NCBI GenBank assembly: GCA_934590165.1
Contig: CAKTOO010000001.1
Span: 124,001 to 188,000, forward strand
Direction of reading: 5' to 3'
Length of the DNA stretch: 64,000 nucleotides
Origin: an uncultured Dysosmobacter sp.
Lineage (GTDB): Bacteria; Bacillota; Clostridia; Oscillospirales; Oscillospiraceae
Shown: piece after piece, positions 40,801 through 49,287 of the stretch
How positions within the stretch are numbered: the stretch's first letter is position 1
Layout of the letters: each line of letters opens with the position of its first letter
Made by a program: the position numbers and the translations under genes
Notes under the pieces: model-generated
What the model saw: only the letters and a program-made list of their open reading frames with translations
What the model was told of the DNA's origin: nothing
The model's database searches: none

Positions 40801-41661
40801 ATGAAACGCTCTTTCCGCACCCTTTTCTTGCTGGCCCTTTCCCTGCTGTTTCTCACCGTCACCGCCCTGGCGGACACGGGCCCCAAGTCCAAGCTGACGG
40901 TCAAAGTAAAAAACGCCCCCCAGGAGCTTTACTACCTGGACCTTCTGTCCATGGAAGGCGATCCCCGCTATCCCAGCCTGACGGCGGAGGAGCTGGCGGC
41001 CCTGGACCAGGACCTGTACAGCGCTTTGCTTGATGCCATCCCGGTGGGCTGGCACGGCTGCGTGTCCCAGGGCACCGGCGGTGCCCCCATCTGGGGCGAT
41101 TTGACGCCGGACGAGAACGGCTGCCACACTTTCAGCTACTACGGCGTCCCCTGGACGTACCGCGTTTTGATAGTGACCAAGTCCGGGGAGGTATTCCTCT
41201 CCGAGGTCCATACCCGGCGGGTCCTCCAGTCCTCCGTCACGGTGTACTGGGCGGCAAAATCCCTGTCCGCGGCGCCGCTGTGGGTGAGCTATGCCTTGGA
41301 GCTGCTGTCCACCCTGGTGCCCACCCTGCTGCTGGAGGGGCTGCTTCTGGCCCTGCTGGGCCTTTGGAACCGGCGGAACCTTCTGGTGTTCCTGGCGGCC
41401 AACGTGGCCACCCAGTTGGCCATGTTCCTCATTTTGGGCACCACCGCCCTGAAAGAAGGCGTGGGCTTTGGCTATTACCTGCTGTTTATCTCCTTGGAGC
41501 TGGTCATCCTGCTGGCGGAGACCGTTGCCTACCGCCGCCTGTTCACCGGAGCCAGCAAGCGCCGCGCCACGGTGTACGGTATCTCCGCCAACCTCTGCTC
41601 CGCCGTTTTGGGCTGGTTTTTGGCGGAGCCTATCTGGAAATTCATTGTCACCATCTCGTAA
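40801..41661 (+). CDS. Polytopic membrane protein with an exported N-terminal domain, unknown function
   Basis: A 286-residue protein I do not recognise. A signal peptide (RTLFLLALSLLFLTVTALAD) is followed by an exported domain of about 140 residues with LTVKVKNAPQELYYLDLL and TFSYYGVPWTYRVLIVTKSG. Then come about four or five membrane helices (about 165-285, starting VSYALELLSTLVPTLLLEGL). AAAGGAGG lies 8 bases before ATG 40801. It is 14 bases behind the GH3 gene and 18 bases ahead of the AlaX gene, so it is probably co-transcribed with both. A sensor or envelope protein is possible, but nothing fixes a function. Confidence 0.75.
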   Translation: MKRSFRTLFLLALSLLFLTVTALADTGPKSKLTVKVKNAPQELYYLDLLSMEGDPRYPSLTAEELAALDQDLYSALLDAIPVGWHGCVSQGTGGAPIWGDLTPDENGCHTFSYYGVPWTYRVLIVTKSGEVFLSEVHTRRVLQSSVTVYWAAKSLSAAPLWVSYALELLSTLVPTLLLEGLLLALLGLWNRRNLLVFLAANVATQLAMFLILGTTALKEGVGFGYYLLFISLELVILLAETVAYRRLFTGASKRRATVYGISANLCSAVLGWFLAEPIWKFIVTIS

Positions 41662-41679
41662 CGAAAGGAAGTTTTCCCC

Positions 41680-42828
41680 ATGGAAACCGAAAAGCTCTAC
41701 TACGCCGACCCCTTTTTGCAGGAATTCACCGCCACGGTCTTGAGCTGCGAGGCGACCAAGGGCGGCTTTGCCGTCACGCTGGACCGCACCGCCTTCTACC
41801 CCGAGGGCGGCGGCCAGCCGGCGGACCACGGCACCCTGGGCAGCGCCCATGTCACCGATGTTCATGAAAAGGGCGGTGTCATTTTCCACACCTGCGACCA
41901 GCCTGTGGAAATCGGCAGCACCGTCACCGGTACGCTGGACTGGGCCCGCCGCTTCGACCATATGCAGCAGCACTCCGGAGAGCATATCATCTCCGGCATT
42001 CTCTGCGCCGACTACCACTGTGACAATGTGGGCTTCCACCTGGGAGCCGATGTGGTGACCATCGACTATAACGCGGACATCTCCTGGGAGCAGGCCCTGG
42101 ACGCGGAGCGCAAGGCCAACGAGGCCATCTGGGCGGACCGGGCCGTGGAGGTCACCTACCCGGAGAAAGCCGCCCTGGACGCCCTGGATTACCGCAGCAA
42201 AAAGGAGCTGACGGGCCAGGTCCGCATCGTCACCTTCCCGGGGGCCGACTGCTGCGCCTGCTGCGGCACCCATGTGCTGCGGGCGGGTCAGGTGGGCATG
42301 GTAAAGGTCCTCTCCTGCCAGAAATTCCGGGAGGGCGTCCGGCTGGAGATCGTCTCCGGCCAGCGGGCCCTGCAATATCTGGGCAAAACCTATGACCAGG
42401 CGAAGGCCATCGGCCAACAGCTGAGCGTGAAGCCTCAGGACGCCGCTGCCGCCGTGGAACGGACGGTAGAGGAACTGACCGCCGCCAAAGTCCGCATGGC
42501 TCACCTGGAGGAGCAGGTCTTTTTCCACATAGCGGAGGAAACCGCCGGAAAGGGTGACACGGTCCTGTTTCAGCCCGCCATGAAGTCCGACAGCGTCCGC
42601 AAGCTGGCGGACGCCGTGGCCCACCGCTGCGGCGGTCTTGCCGCCGTGTTCGCCGGGGAGAACGGCAAATACAACTACGCCCTGGTCCGCGCCGACGGCG
42701 GCGACATCGCGTCCCTGGTGAAGGACCTGAACCACGCTCTGAACGGCCGCGGCGGTGGCCGGAATGGTTTTGCCCAGGGCAGCGTGCAGGCGAATAAGGC
42801 GGAGATCGAAGCCTTCTTCAACCGCTGA
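41680..42828 (+). CDS. Alanyl-tRNA editing protein, AlaX type with DHHA1-like domain
   Basis: A 382-residue stand-alone editing enzyme that removes Ser or Gly wrongly attached to tRNA-Ala. The N-terminal part matches AlaRS after its aminoacylation domain (TAFYPEGGGQPADHGTL). The zinc-binding editing site is seen as HMQQHSGEHI (HxxxH) and CCGTHVLRAGQVG. The C-terminal 130 residues have the coiled coil and DHHA1-like region (RKLADAVAHRCGGLAAVFAG...NGRGGGRNGFAQGS). Length is that of AlaX-L forms. GAAAGGAAG precedes ATG 41680. Two TTTTCCACA 9-mers (41882, 42531) fall inside this gene, probably by codon use. Confidence 0.93.
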   Translation: METEKLYYADPFLQEFTATVLSCEATKGGFAVTLDRTAFYPEGGGQPADHGTLGSAHVTDVHEKGGVIFHTCDQPVEIGSTVTGTLDWARRFDHMQQHSGEHIISGILCADYHCDNVGFHLGADVVTIDYNADISWEQALDAERKANEAIWADRAVEVTYPEKAALDALDYRSKKELTGQVRIVTFPGADCCACCGTHVLRAGQVGMVKVLSCQKFREGVRLEIVSGQRALQYLGKTYDQAKAIGQQLSVKPQDAAAAVERTVEELTAAKVRMAHLEEQVFFHIAEETAGKGDTVLFQPAMKSDSVRKLADAVAHRCGGLAAVFAGENGKYNYALVRADGGDIASLVKDLNHALNGRGGGRNGFAQGSVQANKAEIEAFFNR

Positions 42829-42840
42829 CCCAGGCCAAGC

Positions 42841-42849
42841 TTTTCCACA
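42841..42849 (+). other. DnaA-box-like 9-mer TTTTCCACA before a small unknown gene
   Basis: TTTTCCACA lies in the 47-base gap between the AlaX gene and the next small gene, 27 bases before its start codon. Confidence 0.3.
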
Positions 42850-42875
42850 ATGTTGACGGAAATGGGGAGAACTTC

Positions 42876-43151
42876 ATGCAGTATTACATGATTCAATGGG
42901 ACCACGAGGAAGAGGACGAGCCCTGGCGGCTGTATCTGGAAATGGATAGCCGGGGAAGCCTGCGGCGGAAGGTGGAGGTCTACCGCATCGGCCTCTATCA
43001 GCCCTTTGATGACCTGGACACGCCTCCGGTGGACCCCCGCCAGCTGGCCGGCTCCGAGGGCAGCGTCACCCAACTGACCCGGACCCAGTTCGCGGACATC
43101 TGGGAGCAGAGCCGGGAGATGCCCGACGGCTTCATGGGCATGTTTTTTTAA
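42876..43151 (+). CDS. Conserved-looking small protein of unknown function
   Basis: A 91-residue acidic protein without signal peptide or membrane helix. It contains two aromatic/acidic beta-like stretches (MQYYMIQWDHEEEDEPWRLY, LEMDSRGSLRRKVEVYRIGL), then LTRTQFADIWEQSREMPDGF and a hydrophobic end MGMFF. The pattern resembles small uncharacterised proteins of Clostridia (WxxxR-type 'DUF6881-like'), but I cannot assign a family with confidence. The ribosome site GGGGAG fits ATG 42876. It probably shares a transcript with the AlaX gene and ends at a strong terminator. Confidence 0.7.
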   Translation: MQYYMIQWDHEEEDEPWRLYLEMDSRGSLRRKVEVYRIGLYQPFDDLDTPPVDPRQLAGSEGSVTQLTRTQFADIWEQSREMPDGFMGMFF

Positions 43152-43158
43152 CAAGCTG

Positions 43159-43196
43159 AAAAACCCGGCGGAGAGTTTTCTCCGCCGGGTTTTTTC
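43159..43196. terminator. Bidirectional terminator before the LTA synthase-like gene
   Basis: AAAAACCCGGCGGAGA (43159-43174) pairs exactly with its complement (43179-43194) around a GTTT loop. It serves both converging genes. Confidence 0.9.
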
Positions 43197-45151
43197 TACC
43201 GTCCCACGTATTCGTTCATTTGTCCGGTGATATACTGCTTGCCGTAAAAGGCGTCGTAGGTGACGGCCCGTTTCAGCTGAATAAGCTCCCGCTCCTCGTC
43301 GGTGAGGGGCGCCTCCTCCGCGGAAAAATAAGCCTTCCCCTCCCCGTCCACAAAGTACAGATCCGTATCCGTCAGGGAGAACTGGCGAATGCGGTCCTGC
43401 AGCGCCCACCAGCGGGTCCTGCCTGCCCCGGTCAGCTCCAGCAGCTGGGGCATGAGGCCTGTAACGCTGCTGTCCTGCCGGGTACCCTCCTGTCCCTTCA
43501 GCAAAGACGGGTCGTTGGACCAGATCAGGTAATCTGTGGAATACAAATCGTTGATCTGCTCCGCCGTCCAGTTCACGGTGTCGTTGTCCGGACACAGGCC
43601 CAGCTTCGTATACACCGTGTCGCCGTCGGTCATAAAGAGGTTTGGCCGGTGGTCTCCGAAAAACACCAGGATGGTGGGTTCCTCCGTCTGCCGCAGCTGC
43701 TCCACCAGCTGTCCCAGGGCCTGGTCCGCCCGGGTGATCCCCTCCAGCATGACCCGGACGATGGCCATGTTCTCGTCGCTGAGGGTCTGGCTCTCCACGC
43801 CGATCTGGCATTCATACCCGAACTTCTCCGCATCAAAGGGCTGGTGATTTTCCATGGTGATGCCGTAGAGGAAAGCGGGGTTTCCCGCTTCATTGATGGT
43901 GTGCATACGGTCCAGCATAGCCTGAAAAAAGTAGCTGTCCTTCATATAATAGCCGCCGTAGACGCCACCCTGCCAGTCAAAGTCCAGTTCCTGGATGTCC
44001 TGGGAAAACAGCAGGTCGGAAAAGCCCATGCGGGGATAGGTGACGGTGCGGTTATACAGGCTGTCGTTGTAGCCGTGGAGCATTTCCGCCTCATAGCCCT
44101 GCTTCACAAAGGCATCCACGCTGGAATCCAGCAGGCTGTAACTCTCGTCAGACAAAAAACAGATGTTGGTGCCGGGGTTGAAGTCCATGCCGGTAAAGCC
44201 CTCCAGCATGGCCATTTCAATATAGCCGGTGCCGTAGCCCAGGTAGTGGGAGTGGAAGGTTCCGCTGATGCTCTCGCTCTCCAGGGCGTGGAAATTCTCC
44301 AGCGGGTCCCGCTCATAGGTCAGATCCGGCAGACGGGTCAGGTCATAAAAAGACTCCGACAGCACCACGATGACGTTGGGCTTGACTGCCGGCTCCTCTG
44401 TTTCGTAGTCCGCTGTCAGCTCATCGATACGCGCCAGTACCTGATTCATATAGTCTTCGCTGTACCCCTCCGGCCCCTTCATGGCCTGCAAAAAGCAGTC
44501 CCGCCACAGGCTCAGCGTCAGTCCGTAGCGGTCATGACTGACGGAGGCGGCGGTGCGGGTGTACATGTCTACGCCAAAAGCCGGACCCAGTACCCCGGTG
44601 CCGGCGCTTGTGAACAGCAGCACCGTCAGTATCAGGGACACGGCGCCTCCCGTGAGACGCGCCCTGCCCCGCAGGCGGGTAAACCGCCCCGCCAGCGCCA
44701 GCAGCGCCACGCACACGACCAGGGCCAATGCCGCCCGCCAGAAATCCACCGGCGGCGTCAGGTCGCCGGCCACGCCGGCCACCTGGCCCAGCTGGGCTGC
44801 AAGGCCGAAGTCCGCCAGCTCCAAGGGCGTTCCGTTGATGGCGTTTTTAAAGTAGTCCACCAAAGACAGCGCCAGGGCCAAAAAACCCACGATGCCTCCG
44901 GCAATGGCCAAATGGCCAGTCACAAAGCCAAGAAGGGCTGTGACAGCGGCGTACAGCAGCGCCGTCAGCAGCAGATACCCGGGGTTTTCCGAAAACCAGG
45001 GCCATACCTCCTTGCCGATGGACCCGGTCACCACCCACTGCACGGCAACAGCCGCCGCCAGACCCATGCAAATGGCCCCGGCGGCGTACAGTACGCACCG
45101 CGGCCACAGGGGTGCTTCCCGCTTTTTCAAAACCCGTTTACCAGATGACAT
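43196..45151 (-). CDS. LTA synthase family protein (membrane sulfatase fold)
   Basis: A 651-residue membrane enzyme of the LtaS/phosphoglycerol transferase family. About five membrane helices occupy residues 15-190. The external sulfatase-like domain (about 255-560) shows NVIVVLSESFYD (metal-binding Glu), GYGTGYIEM with the catalytic Thr, and ILVFFGDHRPNLF with the metal-binding Asp-His pair. Such enzymes move glycerol-phosphate from phosphatidylglycerol to teichoic acid or related glycolipids. GC-rich Clostridia do not all make classical LTA, so the acceptor is uncertain. The gene is alone on the minus strand, between a bidirectional terminator and the glyS terminator. Confidence 0.88.
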   Translation of the reverse strand: MSSGKRVLKKREAPLWPRCVLYAAGAICMGLAAAVAVQWVVTGSIGKEVWPWFSENPGYLLLTALLYAAVTALLGFVTGHLAIAGGIVGFLALALSLVDYFKNAINGTPLELADFGLAAQLGQVAGVAGDLTPPVDFWRAALALVVCVALLALAGRFTRLRGRARLTGGAVSLILTVLLFTSAGTGVLGPAFGVDMYTRTAASVSHDRYGLTLSLWRDCFLQAMKGPEGYSEDYMNQVLARIDELTADYETEEPAVKPNVIVVLSESFYDLTRLPDLTYERDPLENFHALESESISGTFHSHYLGYGTGYIEMAMLEGFTGMDFNPGTNICFLSDESYSLLDSSVDAFVKQGYEAEMLHGYNDSLYNRTVTYPRMGFSDLLFSQDIQELDFDWQGGVYGGYYMKDSYFFQAMLDRMHTINEAGNPAFLYGITMENHQPFDAEKFGYECQIGVESQTLSDENMAIVRVMLEGITRADQALGQLVEQLRQTEEPTILVFFGDHRPNLFMTDGDTVYTKLGLCPDNDTVNWTAEQINDLYSTDYLIWSNDPSLLKGQEGTRQDSSVTGLMPQLLELTGAGRTRWWALQDRIRQFSLTDTDLYFVDGEGKAYFSAEEAPLTDEERELIQLKRAVTYDAFYGKQYITGQMNEYVGR

Positions 45152-45179
45152 ACGGCAAAAACCCTTCCTTATGGTTGAA

Positions 45180-45220
45180 AATCAGGGCCATGGGAGTTCC
45201 CATGGCCCTGATAGTATAAC
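45180..45220 (-). terminator. Terminator-like hairpin after glyS
   Basis: TCAGGGCCATGGGA and its complement flank a 3-base loop (about 45183-45213). On the minus strand the stem is followed by TTTTC. It separates glyS from the LTA synthase gene. Confidence 0.7.
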
Positions 45221-45251
45221 ACAGTTTTTCTCCGGATACCAGTGGTCAGTC

Positions 45252-46676
45252 TCAATAAGCCAGCTTCTCGGTGAGGTACGCCTTCAGTTCGGAAATAGGC
45301 AGACGCACCTGCTCCATGGTATCGCGGTCACGGACGGTAACGCAGTTGTCGCCGGCCTTCTCGGCGTCGCCCACGGTGTCGAAGTCCACGGTGATGCAGT
45401 AGGGGGTGCCGATCTCGTCCTCCCGGCGGTAGCGCTTGCCGATGGAGCCGGTCTCGTCGAAGTCCACCATCCACTCTTTGCTGAGCTCCTGCTGGATCTC
45501 CCGGGCCTTGTCGCTGAGCTTCTTGCTCAGGGGCAGCACGGCGCACTTGAAGGGCGCCAGGGCGGGATGGAAGTGCATGACCACGCGGACATCGTTCTTG
45601 GCCGCGTCCACGACCTCCTCGTCATAAGCCTCCACCAGGAAGGCCAGCACCACACGGTCAGCACCCAGGGAGGGCTCCACCACGTAGGGGATATAGTGCT
45701 CGCCGGTCTCCTGGTCGAAGTAGGTCATATCCACGCCGGAGGTGTTCTGATGCTGGGTCAGGTCGTAGTCGGTACGGTCCGCCACGCCCCACAGCTCGCC
45801 CCAGCCGAAGGGGAACATGAACTCAAAGTCCGTGGTGGCCTTGGAGTAGAAGCACAGCTCCTCGGGCTCGTGGTCCCGCAGGCGGAGGTTCTCATCCTTC
45901 ATGTTCAGGTTCAGCAGCCACTCATGGCAGAAGTTGCGCCAGTAGTTGAACCACTCCAGGTCTGTGCCGGGCTTGCAGAAGAACTCCAGCTCCATCTGCT
46001 CAAACTCCCGGGTGCGGAAGGTGAAGTTGCCGGGAGTGATCTCGTTGCGGAAGGATTTGCCGATCTGGCACACGCCGAAGGGCAGCTTGCGGCGGGTGGT
46101 CCGCTGGACGTTGTTGAAGTTCACAAAGATGCCCTGGGCAGTCTCAGGACGCAGGTACACGGTGTTCTTGGCGTCCTCGGTAACGCCCTGGAAGGTCTTG
46201 AACATCAGGTTGAACTGACGGATGTCGGTGAAGTTATGCTTGCCGCAGGAGGGGCAGGGTACCTGGTGCTCCTCGATGAAGGCTGCCATCTCCTCCTGGG
46301 AGAAGGCGTCGATGGGCTTTTCCAGGGTGATGTTCTGCTCCGCGCAGAAATCCTCAATGAGCTTGTCGGCCCGGAAGCGCTCCTTGCACTCCTTGCAGTC
46401 CATGAGGGGGTCCGAGAAGCCGCCCAGATGGCCGGAGGCCACCCAGGTCTGGGGATTCATGAGGATGGCGGCATCCTGGCCCACATTATAGGGATTCTCC
46501 TGGACGAACTTCTTCCACCAGGCCTTCTTTACGTTGTTCTTCAGCTCCACGCCCAGAGGGCCGTAGTCCCAGGTGTTGGCCAGGCCGCCGTAGATCTCGC
46601 TGCCGGCGAAAATAAAGCCGCGGTTTTTGCACAGGGCGACGATTTTGTCCATCGTCTTTTCGGTGTTCTTCATCAT
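45252..46676 (-). CDS. glyS: Glycyl-tRNA synthetase, single-chain archaeal/eukaryotic type
   Basis: A 474-residue class II synthetase of the alpha-2 type, not the alpha2-beta2 type of E. coli. Motif 1 region IYGGLANTWDYGPLGVELK; the zinc-like CKECKERF and CPSCGKHNF pairs; motif 2 QIGKSFRNEITPGNFTFRTR; EFFCKPGTDLEWF; motif 3 GADRVVLAFLVEAY; and the C-terminal anticodon domain from about 375 (LAPFKCAVLPLSKKL) are all visible. The start is ATG 46676 or the adjacent ATG 46673, after AAAGGAG. Expression is controlled by a glycine T-box directly upstream. Confidence 0.96.
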   Translation of the reverse strand: MMKNTEKTMDKIVALCKNRGFIFAGSEIYGGLANTWDYGPLGVELKNNVKKAWWKKFVQENPYNVGQDAAILMNPQTWVASGHLGGFSDPLMDCKECKERFRADKLIEDFCAEQNITLEKPIDAFSQEEMAAFIEEHQVPCPSCGKHNFTDIRQFNLMFKTFQGVTEDAKNTVYLRPETAQGIFVNFNNVQRTTRRKLPFGVCQIGKSFRNEITPGNFTFRTREFEQMELEFFCKPGTDLEWFNYWRNFCHEWLLNLNMKDENLRLRDHEPEELCFYSKATTDFEFMFPFGWGELWGVADRTDYDLTQHQNTSGVDMTYFDQETGEHYIPYVVEPSLGADRVVLAFLVEAYDEEVVDAAKNDVRVVMHFHPALAPFKCAVLPLSKKLSDKAREIQQELSKEWMVDFDETGSIGKRYRREDEIGTPYCITVDFDTVGDAEKAGDNCVTVRDRDTMEQVRLPISELKAYLTEKLAY

Positions 46677-46712
46677 GTTTTCGTCTACTCCTTTTTTGTA
46701 TTGGCTCAAGAC

Positions 46713-46945
46713 GCAAAAAACGCCCCGAGCCGGTCTTTCGGCTCAGGGCGAACTAAAAAGTCCGTGGTTCCACCTGAATTCGTATCTGGCTGATACGCAC
46801 TCTTGGCCGGTAACGGCGGCTGACCGGCGAAGCATTTCCGCTCCGCTGCTCCAGGGTGCCTTCCCCCCTGCTCCGGCCGAGGCTCTCACCAGCCGCCTCG
46901 TCTCTGCGCCCGGACGCATGGGCTACTGTTCCCTATCCACACAGT
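46713..46945 (-). promoter_or_regulatory. Glycine T-box riboswitch of glyS
   Basis: On the minus strand the leader has Stem I (with GGCTGGTGAGAGCC) and a specifier loop GAA-GGC-ACC with the Gly codon GGC at 46860-46858. The T-box motif CAGGTGGAACCACGGA lies within 46763-46780. The terminator CGCCCTGAGCC/GGCTCGGGGCG (46721-46750) is followed by TTTTTT. Uncharged tRNA-Gly should favour the antiterminator and turn on glyS. A separate 8-bp stem (GGCTACTG/CAGTAGCC) sits at the 5' end. Confidence 0.93.
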
Positions 46946-46951
46946 AGCCAC

Positions 46952-46980
46952 ATTCTAGTATAAAATATCCGAAATGTCAA
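46952..46980 (-). promoter_or_regulatory. SigmaA-type promoter of the glyS T-box leader
   Basis: On the minus strand TTGACA (46975-46980) and TAGAAT (46952-46957) are 17 bases apart. Confidence 0.8.
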
Positions 46981-47029
46981 GGAAAATCCGCCTAAATCCG
47001 CATTTTTAACAGTCATCGGGGAGGACATC

Positions 47030-47206
47030 CTGTATTATCGAAAGCAAAAAGGCATCACCCAGCAAAAGCTGGCGGAGATGACCTCATACAGCAAAAACCA
47101 TATTCAAAAAATAGAGACTGCCGCGGCATCTCCCAGAGTGGAGGCTCTTTTGGATATCGCCGAAGCCCTGGAGATCTCTCCGGCAAAGCTGTTTGAAGAA
47201 CGGTAA
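47030..47206 (+). CDS. XRE-type helix-turn-helix frame without a usual start codon (CTG start or truncated gene)
   Basis: An open frame from 46964 to TAA 47206 encodes an excellent XRE/HTH_3 domain: YYRKQKGITQQKLAEM, SYSKNHIQKIETAAASPR, VEALLDIAEALEISPAKLFE. The frame has no ATG, GTG or TTG before the domain; the only ATG (47078) would cut off the first helix. GGGGAGG (47018-47024) lies 5 bases before a CTG at 47030, so a 58-residue protein started at CTG is possible. Otherwise this is a gene that lost its 5' end, the missing part being where the divergent glyS promoter now lies. A good terminator follows. Confidence 0.5.
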   Translation: MYYRKQKGITQQKLAEMTSYSKNHIQKIETAAASPRVEALLDIAEALEISPAKLFEER

Positions 47207-47207
47207 C

Positions 47208-47239
47208 AAAAACCCCCGCCCTTTTGGGCGGGGGTTTTC
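47208..47239. terminator. Bidirectional terminator between the XRE frame and jag
   Basis: AAAAACCCCCGCCC and its complement GGGCGGGGGTTTT flank a short TTT loop. It ends jag on the minus strand and the XRE frame on the plus strand. Confidence 0.9.
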
Positions 47240-47243
47240 CACA
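47235..47243 (+). other. DnaA-box-like 9-mer TTTTCCACA at the jag terminator
   Basis: TTTTCCACA overlaps the T side of the terminator, just outside the jag stop codon. Confidence 0.25.
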
Positions 47244-47249
47244 GGATGT

Positions 47250-48068
47250 TTACTTTTTGTCCCGGTCGTAGGCCACGATGACGCGGCGGTTGGGCTCGGT
47301 GCCAGTGGAATAGGTAGTGACACCGGGCACCTCCTGCAGCGCGGTGTGGATCACATGGCGCTCATAGGCGTTCATGGGTTCCAGGGTGACGCTGCGGCGG
47401 TATTTGACCACCTTGCCGGCCACCTTTCTGGCCAGGTGCTGGAGGCTCTGCTCCCGCTTTTCCCGGTAGTTTTCCGCGTTCAGCTGGACCCGGACCCGTC
47501 CGCCGGTGCGGTTGACGGAGTAACTGGTCAGCTGCTGAATGGCGTCCAGGGTCTCACCCCGGCGGCCGATGAGGGCGCCCAGATTGTTACCCTCCAGAAT
47601 GACCTTGTAGCGGCCCTTCTCCGGCAGGTACACATGGACCTCGGCGGGGCACTCCATCTGCTCCAGCAGGCCGTTCAGGAACTTCTTGATGGCCTGGGCC
47701 TTCTCGTCATCCACTTCCTCCCCGTTGTCCACGGCGGGAACGGCTTCCTTTTTAGGGGCGGGAGCGGGCTTCACGGCAGCGGGCTTTTCCGCCTTCTTCT
47801 CAGGGTTTCTCTCCGGCTTTTTCTCAGTTTTCTTCTCCGGGACCTTGAGGGCCTTGGGGGCCTCCTCCACAGGGGCGGGCATCTCCTCTTCCTCGGGACC
47901 GTAGCTGACCCGAACACGGGCGGGGCTGCTGCCCAGACCCAGGAAGCCGGACTTGGCCCGCTCCAGGATCTCCACGGAAACGTCGTCCCGGTCCATGCCC
48001 AGCTGGGCCAGGGCCTTGTTGATGGCCTCTTCTTCCGTCTTGCCCGTTACATCGATAAACTCTCTCAT
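47250..48068 (-). CDS. khpB: RNA-binding protein KhpB (Jag/EloR)
   Basis: A 272-residue cytoplasmic RNA-binding protein, called Jag, KhpB or EloR, that with KhpA affects cell elongation in Gram-positive bacteria. In order: the Jag N-terminal domain (about 1-50, EFIDVTGKTEEEAINKAL...SGFLGLGSSPARVRV); a long Lys/Pro/Glu-rich linker (about 58-115); a KH-II domain with the unusual GxxG ALIGRRGETLDAIQQL (about 164-180); and an R3H domain (about 205-265, LEPMNAYERHVIHTAL). It starts 9 bases after yidC, in the conserved rpmH-rnpA-yidD-yidC-jag operon. Confidence 0.96.
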   Translation of the reverse strand: MREFIDVTGKTEEEAINKALAQLGMDRDDVSVEILERAKSGFLGLGSSPARVRVSYGPEEEEMPAPVEEAPKALKVPEKKTEKKPERNPEKKAEKPAAVKPAPAPKKEAVPAVDNGEEVDDEKAQAIKKFLNGLLEQMECPAEVHVYLPEKGRYKVILEGNNLGALIGRRGETLDAIQQLTSYSVNRTGGRVRVQLNAENYREKREQSLQHLARKVAGKVVKYRRSVTLEPMNAYERHVIHTALQEVPGVTTYSTGTEPNRRVIVAYDRDKK

Positions 48069-48077
48069 AACGGCTCC

Positions 48078-49235
48078 TTAATTTTCACTGTCATAGCGGT
48101 CCGCCTTGTAAGAGCGTCCTCGTGCATAGGGACGGTCATCCACGCGGCCGGCTTCATTGGTACTGATTTTCTTCTTCGTGGCCTTTGCCTCCTGGGCAGC
48201 CTTCTGCTTTTCCTTCAGGGTCATCTTGGGCGCGGGATCTTTGAACTTCTCCTGCTGGCGGCGGCCTTCCTCCATGCGCTTCTGGCGGTCCGTCTGGCGG
48301 GCCTCATAGCGGGCGCTCTCCTCCGCTTCCAGCTTCTTCGTATAGAACTTGCCAAGGATCTGCTCCTGCACCAGGGAAATGACGCTCTGAGCGATCCAGT
48401 ACACGCCCAGGGCAGCGGGCATGATGAACGCGAAGTACACGGACATGAGAGGCATCATGTACATCATGGACTTGGTGCTGCCAGCGCCGGGGCCCTCGGG
48501 GGTGGGCTGCTGCTTCATGGTCAGCCAGGAGAACAGCAGCTGGCTGCCGCCGGCCAGAATGGGGATGAGGATGAGGCCGATCACGGCGGCGGAGAAAGTA
48601 AAATTCTTCACAGCCGTCCAGGGCGTGGAGGTCAGGTCCATGCCCAGGAAGTTGTAGTTCACATTGATCCAGCCTTCAATGCCAGTGGTCAGCTCAGGGA
48701 TCTGGCTGGCCGCCTTGACCAGGTTGATCTGGCCATAGGGCATCAGCTGGGTGATGCCGTTGGTCACAACGGCGGCGCCGTCCTTCATCTGCACGATGCC
48801 CTCCAGGCTCATGCCGGCGGCGGACACGGCGGAGACCAGCTTCTCCACCACTTCCTCGGACAGCATCATAAAGTGGGTGATGGGCTGGCGGATGATGGAG
48901 TACAAAGCCAGAAGAATGGGCAGGGGGATGAAGCTCCACAGGCAGCCGCTCATGGGGTTCACGCCCTCTTCGGCGTAAAACTTCTGGACCTCCTCCTGCA
49001 TTTTCGCCTGGTTGTTGGCGTACTTTTTCTGGATCTCCTGAATTCTGCCGTTCATACGGCTCATGCGGATCATGCTCTTCTTGGACTTCATCTGGAAGGG
49101 CAGCAGGATCAGCTTGATGATCAGAGTGAACAGGATGATGGCAACACCGTAAGAGCCCGTCAGGTTATAAAACAGGCGCAGCAGTGCCGCGAAAGGGATA
49201 CAAATGTAGTATCCGATGGTTCCGAAAAATCCCAT
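48078..49235 (-). CDS. yidC: Membrane protein insertase YidC/Oxa1
   Basis: A 385-residue insertase that helps proteins enter the membrane alone or with Sec. The Gram-positive form has a short N-terminus, no large external P1 domain, and about five membrane helices. The first (YGVAIILFTLIIKLILLPF) holds the conserved LxxxxxRLILLP-like segment, and the family core QMKSKKSMIRMSRMNGRIQE is the cytoplasmic hairpin. There is an atypically long external insertion (about 110-190) between helices. The C-terminal tail (about 290-385) is highly basic, as in Firmicutes YidC that bind ribosomes. GACGGAGG precedes ATG 49235. Confidence 0.95.
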   Translation of the reverse strand: MGFFGTIGYYICIPFAALLRLFYNLTGSYGVAIILFTLIIKLILLPFQMKSKKSMIRMSRMNGRIQEIQKKYANNQAKMQEEVQKFYAEEGVNPMSGCLWSFIPLPILLALYSIIRQPITHFMMLSEEVVEKLVSAVSAAGMSLEGIVQMKDGAAVVTNGITQLMPYGQINLVKAASQIPELTTGIEGWINVNYNFLGMDLTSTPWTAVKNFTFSAAVIGLILIPILAGGSQLLFSWLTMKQQPTPEGPGAGSTKSMMYMMPLMSVYFAFIMPAALGVYWIAQSVISLVQEQILGKFYTKKLEAEESARYEARQTDRQKRMEEGRRQQEKFKDPAPKMTLKEKQKAAQEAKATKKKISTNEAGRVDDRPYARGRSYKADRYDSEN

Positions 49236-49287
49236 TGGATTTCCTCCGTCAATCGTTCGTTCTTTCGTTTTTCAGTTGTGTTGCCCG

